Assembly (NCBI GenBank): GCA_020002185.1
Contig: CM034533.1
Span: 39,578,396-39,642,395 of the forward strand
Direction: 5' to 3'
DNA from: Paraescarpia echinospica
Lineage: Eukaryota > Annelida > Polychaeta > Sabellida > Siboglinidae
DNA length: 64,000 nt
Of the stretch, positions 59,901 through 64,000 are shown piece after piece. The notes below the pieces were generated by a model. It did no database searches. It was not told the origin of the DNA and saw only the letters and a list, made by a program, of their open reading frames with translations. A program made the translations under genes and the position numbers. Position 1 is the stretch's first letter, and every line of letters begins with the position of its first letter.

Positions 59901-60805
59901 CAAGACAATAGGTGAGCCACTGTTGTGAACCACAGCGTCATGCAGTCATGAAAGAAAGTAATGATAACGTCATAGCATGAGACATGGGGAGCATGTGATT
60001 ACATTTCGCTGACATGAACTAACTGAGCGCATGTTTCGCCAACCTGAATAACATGAAATAATTAATGCGAAACGGCAGATTGGCATTGAACTTCAAACAA
60101 AAGTAAGCGAGCAATTAAGCAATTTGGATACACTTTGACGTTACGCCAAAACAAATGCATTTATACATAAATACAAATTCACACACAATTACCTATGTTA
60201 AAAGACGTTATTATCAAATTCCTGTTTACCAATGTTACACTCATCAACAAAGAAGATGTAATTAGAAACGCAAGTTGTAAATATGCTGAATTCGCACGTT
60301 GAAATTACCTTTATCGTCCAGAAGGCTTCCGGAAAAAGTACACAAAAATATGGTTGACTAAAACTATTGGCAAAACAAAACCGGTCAACATTGTCAAAAT
60401 GTTTGAAAACCATCACTCCGTTGGGCTATATGTTTGGTGCATAGTAGTATACAACTGTTCCAAAGTTCCAATAACATAATCACATTAATTAGCGCTTTTA
60501 GTGCATGGATTTTGTTACGTATTTGTATGTGCAAGGTGAAACGAAATGTCAGCGCCACATTCACTGTCGAGCAACGATGAGCATGTCGATGCGATTACAG
60601 TTTTATGCATCTATGATTTTTACCAAACCATATTCACATGACAATATTTAGTTCATCGGTTAGTAACTTACTATCACTTCTTGTTCTTTTTTTTAATGGT
60701 ATCTACGTAAGTCATATTGAATTTTCCTATTACATCATGCTGTAATAATAATAATTATTGCTAGTCATTTCACTAATCATTGTACTATTGTATCGCGTGT
60801 TTTTG
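56925..60805. other. Longest repeat-poor stretch of the window, no gene recognised
   Basis: About 3.9 kb without tandem arrays or mobile-element proteins. 57100-57680 is CpG-rich. No open frame exceeds 122 codons and none shows a domain. It could hold non-coding regulatory sequence or introns of a gene outside the window. Confidence 0.45.
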
Positions 60806-60808
60806 TTA

Positions 60809-60953
<145 letters not shown>

Positions 60954-60984
60954 GATGTTTCTGCTCTGGTAACAAAGATTGAAT

Positions 60985-61495
60985 GCAGTAATAATAATAA
61001 TATTAATAAGAAGAAGAAGAATAAGAAGAAGAAAAGAGGAATAACAACAACAATAATAATAATAAGAAGAAGAAGAATAAGAAGAAGAAAAGAGGAATAA
61101 GAACAACAATAATAATAAGAAGAAGAATAAGAAGAAGAAAAGAGGAATAAGAACAACAATAATAATAATAAGAAGAAGAAGAATAAGAAGAAGAAAAGAG
61201 GAATAAGAACAACAATAATAATAATAAGAAGAAGATTAAGAACAAGAATAATAATAATAAGAAGAAGAAGAACAACAACAACAATAATAAGAAGAAGAAG
61301 AATAATAATAATAATAATAATAATAAGAACAACAACAACAACAACAACAATAATAATAAGAAGAAGAAGAGGATGAAGAAGAAGAAGAAAAGAAGAAGAA
61401 GAACAACAACAATAATAATAATAAGAAGAAGAAAAGAGTAATAAGAACAACAACAACAACAATAATATTAATAATAATAAGAAGAAACTAAATAA
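60985..61495 (+). repeat. (AAT)n/(AAG)n/(AAC)n trinucleotide array
   Basis: Alternating blocks with a higher-order unit of about 65 bp (AAGAAGAAAAGAGGAATAAG then AACAACAATAATAATAATAA), repeated about three to four times at 61010-61235, then irregular blocks. Confidence 0.95.
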
Positions 61496-61499
61496 TAAT

Positions 61500-63565
61500 T
61501 ATTATATTGTCAAACTATTTGCCTGTTTCGTTTTATGAAATGACCCTCCTAGTCTCCAGGACGAAGGCGTCAACATCTGTAATCAGTTTGTTTGTGTAAT
61601 TAGAGTTGAAACTGGCGACGAGCTCCGAGACCGACACGTCGTGTGGAGAGAGAGAGAGAGAGAGAGCGGCCTGCTTGTCTCGCGAGTAATTGTCATTAGA
61701 GCGACGAGTCAAACACAACAATAGTGTCAGCGTAATCACATTGCCGTGTGGACTTAGCGCCTTTGGGTGAGGACTATATGCCGGCTGGACAGCCTCGTCT
61801 GAGACGTTCATCTGAGTATGCTCAGAGAGATGTCAGCTCGGTAGACGCGATGTCAATAGAATGCAAGACTATTGATGAATTTAATCAATCTCGCGAGGTC
61901 CGAATGAAGCTGCAGACTTCAGAATTCCTCTCTGCCAGAGAAAGAACGATAGTAGAATTGAACAAAATTAATGATGTCCGATTTTATCAATGTTTTAGAT
62001 AAGTAACGTATCGTTTTGATTTATGATCCACGTTTTTATTTATCAAAATCGTTTCACTTATAAGCCTCTATTATTTAGAATGTCATGAAACATGTGCACA
62101 TTATAACTTGCACATAAACATTATCTATTTCGATAGTAGCCGTACGCCAACTAATTCGCAAATAAAGGCATATACAATGGTATTGACCCACATAATAATA
62201 AAACCAATACAGCTGTATATCAATTTATATAGCGTCGTAAATCTAAAAAAAATCATTCTGAGGTGATTATATATATAAGTACCCAAGTGATTATTTACAT
62301 ATTTAAGCACCTGTGAATGGACTTTTCTAGATTTACCACTCTATATAAATTTACTTATTATTATTATTATTATTAGGTGGGTCAATACCAGTATATACGC
62401 ATTTATGTGTATGTTTCTATATATTCGTCTTCCCTAAACTTCCACCTTCCCTACTGCTTCCCATTAAACCTATCGCGTCGACATGCACAGTGTCCCATAA
62501 TCGCGTGACAGGTGAATGAGGCTGCGGTCAGGCGGTGATGACTGCGGGATGCGGGCAGGACATCCAGAATACCCGCATCTGGATAAGGGCGCGCGCGCGC
62601 GTGCATCCATCAGTGTCATGATTATAGCTTCTCTTACGGCCGTCAAAAGTCGATATTTGCCGGTTGTAAACATTGCCCACAGAACGCCGTCGTATCATAC
62701 GATCGCATCAAACGAATGTTTGTCGCCGGTGAACCGATTACACAGACCAACGTCATCCAGTCAAACGTTATTCAAGTGCGTACGCCTAGAGTTGATGACG
62801 TTGTTGATTGATTCCAACTAACATATTCCTATTTATATCTGCATGCCCACATGTATTCCTCGGTGCCATTTTCTATTTGCTCTTCCAAACAATATTTCCA
62901 ATTATTCAGGCGTACAATACTACAATTTTGATTTATTTCCATTTATACCAATTCCATATTCCAATTTCTTAATCCGTGATAGAATCCAATTCGCACACGT
63001 ACCATAATGCCATTTATTCGTACGCGCCCTATTCACAGTTTGCATGCGTATACAATGTTCCTGGTTATTCACCGTGAATCTAGGATTCTAAGGAGACTAA
63101 TTGTCAAATACAAATCATCCAGATATTAGTATCACCAACGTATAATATATACAGTTGTAATGATAAAGTCGCAATCTATAATATTTAACACAATAATTAT
63201 TGGAACAAACAATTCCCTTTTTAAAAGGAACAACTTTGGAATCCCCATTTTAGCCTGCGGCGTGTAATGTACGTTTGCGCGTATAAGTAACATCGGATGT
63301 AAGAAAAAGTTTATCCGAATCTCAAGATCCTTATATAGAGGGTCTACGATCTTATAGAGATTTTCATACATATAATAAGTAACATTTGCGCCCGCCAATA
63401 GCCTAACTAATTCAAGAAACCGCGAAGGACCGCAACAGCGCGAATTAAAAAAACAATTTACCTCGAGAGAATTCACATCACTGCACTACAGTAATAACAA
63501 CATTATGCTGGATTTAATTATCTGCATATATGTAATTGGAATGGTAGAAAAGGATGACAGTAAAA
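61500..63565. other. Mostly unique sequence, no gene recognised
   Basis: It includes a short (GA)n at 61646-61666, a (TTA)n run near 62357, and a (GC)n run at 62590. Frames up to 114 codons show no domain. Confidence 0.4.
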
Positions 63566-63572
63566 CTGTTGT

Positions 63573-63647
63573 ATGTATGTATGTATGTATGTATGTATGT
63601 ATGTATGTATGTATGTATGTATGTATTTATGTATTTATGTATGTGTG

Positions 63648-63681
<34 letters not shown>

Positions 63682-63786
63682 TGTATGTATGTATGTATGT
63701 ATGTATGTATGTATGTATGTATGTATGTATGTATGTATGTATATACATATAAATATATACATATATGTAATATATATATATATATA
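63573..63786 (+). repeat. (GTAT)n tetranucleotide array with AT end
   Basis: About 42 GTAT units with TTAT and GTGT interruptions at 63625-63655, then TATACATA and (TA)n. Confidence 0.97.
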
Positions 63787-63787
63787 A

Positions 63788-64000
63788 TCAATGAATCAAG
63801 AATTAATATGTGAAAGTAGCGATATCGTAATTTAGCTTGTGACAAGAAAGAACGGAAAAGATAAACATCCCAGCTAGAGTTGTATCCTTTAATAAAATGT
63901 TTCCAAAAAAAACGCATTTATAGCAATAAAACGACGATACTTCTCCACCTATTGCGAGTTCTGCTGTTCTCTCCCACTATCGGCAGTTAACCTAGGTCCT
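63788..64000. other. Unique sequence at the window end
   Basis: Nothing recognised. Confidence 0.4.

Overview
This is a eukaryotic (animal) intergenic window dominated by repeats. The evidence for an animal is a seven-transmembrane GPCR-type reading frame on a single exon, several non-LTR retrotransposons with endonuclease and reverse transcriptase domains, Ty3/Gypsy remnants, tRNA-derived SINE fragments, and very long microsatellites. There are no bacterial operons, ribosome binding sites or CRISPR arrays. An invertebrate, probably marine, fits the retroelement mix and the divergent receptor, but the species cannot be fixed from the sequence.

Layout. 1-3430: an old RT tail, then a CR1/L2-like LINE (copy 1) broken by only two single-base deletions. 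3430-7252: flank with GC-rich, AT-rich and GTGTGCGT repeats, ending at a 1000-N gap (7253-8252). 8253-9592: a SINE-like fragment and RTE-type copy A. 9593-13803: a degenerate Ty3/Gypsy element with both LTRs, inserted at the GAT-rich tail of copy A. 14049-15263 (minus): an intact GPCR-like gene, the only convincing host gene. 17336-18952: gag and protease remnants of a second LTR element, followed by a perfect 33-bp hairpin, a 46-bp minisatellite and a minus-strand RT tail. 20200-21330: LTR/gag remnant of a third LTR element. 21721-27657: a second, direct-orientation copy of 1303-7252. 27658-29340: polypyrimidine tract and GT array. 29650-32885: a third LINE (Jockey/I-like) with a minisatellite tail. 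33358-46505: many microsatellites and minisatellites, including an 8-bp array grown from a tRNA-like SINE head and an RTE tail (copy C). 47857-48975: 27-bp and 59-bp minisatellites and a minus-strand RT tail. 49857-51232: a 1.4-kb CAC/CAT triplet array. 52138-54420: RTE copy B. 54690-64000: mostly unique sequence with GT, AC/AG, AAT/AAG and GTAT arrays.

There is no operon-like cooperation here. The functional logic is that of mobile elements: non-LTR elements encode endonuclease plus RT for target-primed integration, and LTR elements encode Gag, protease, RT and integrase. All copies seen are broken. The GPCR would act independently at the cell surface. No clearly new biochemical system was found. 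The strongest leads are the near-identical duplicated block (real or an assembly artefact), the perfect hairpin, the A-box-like minisatellite, and the intact divergent receptor.
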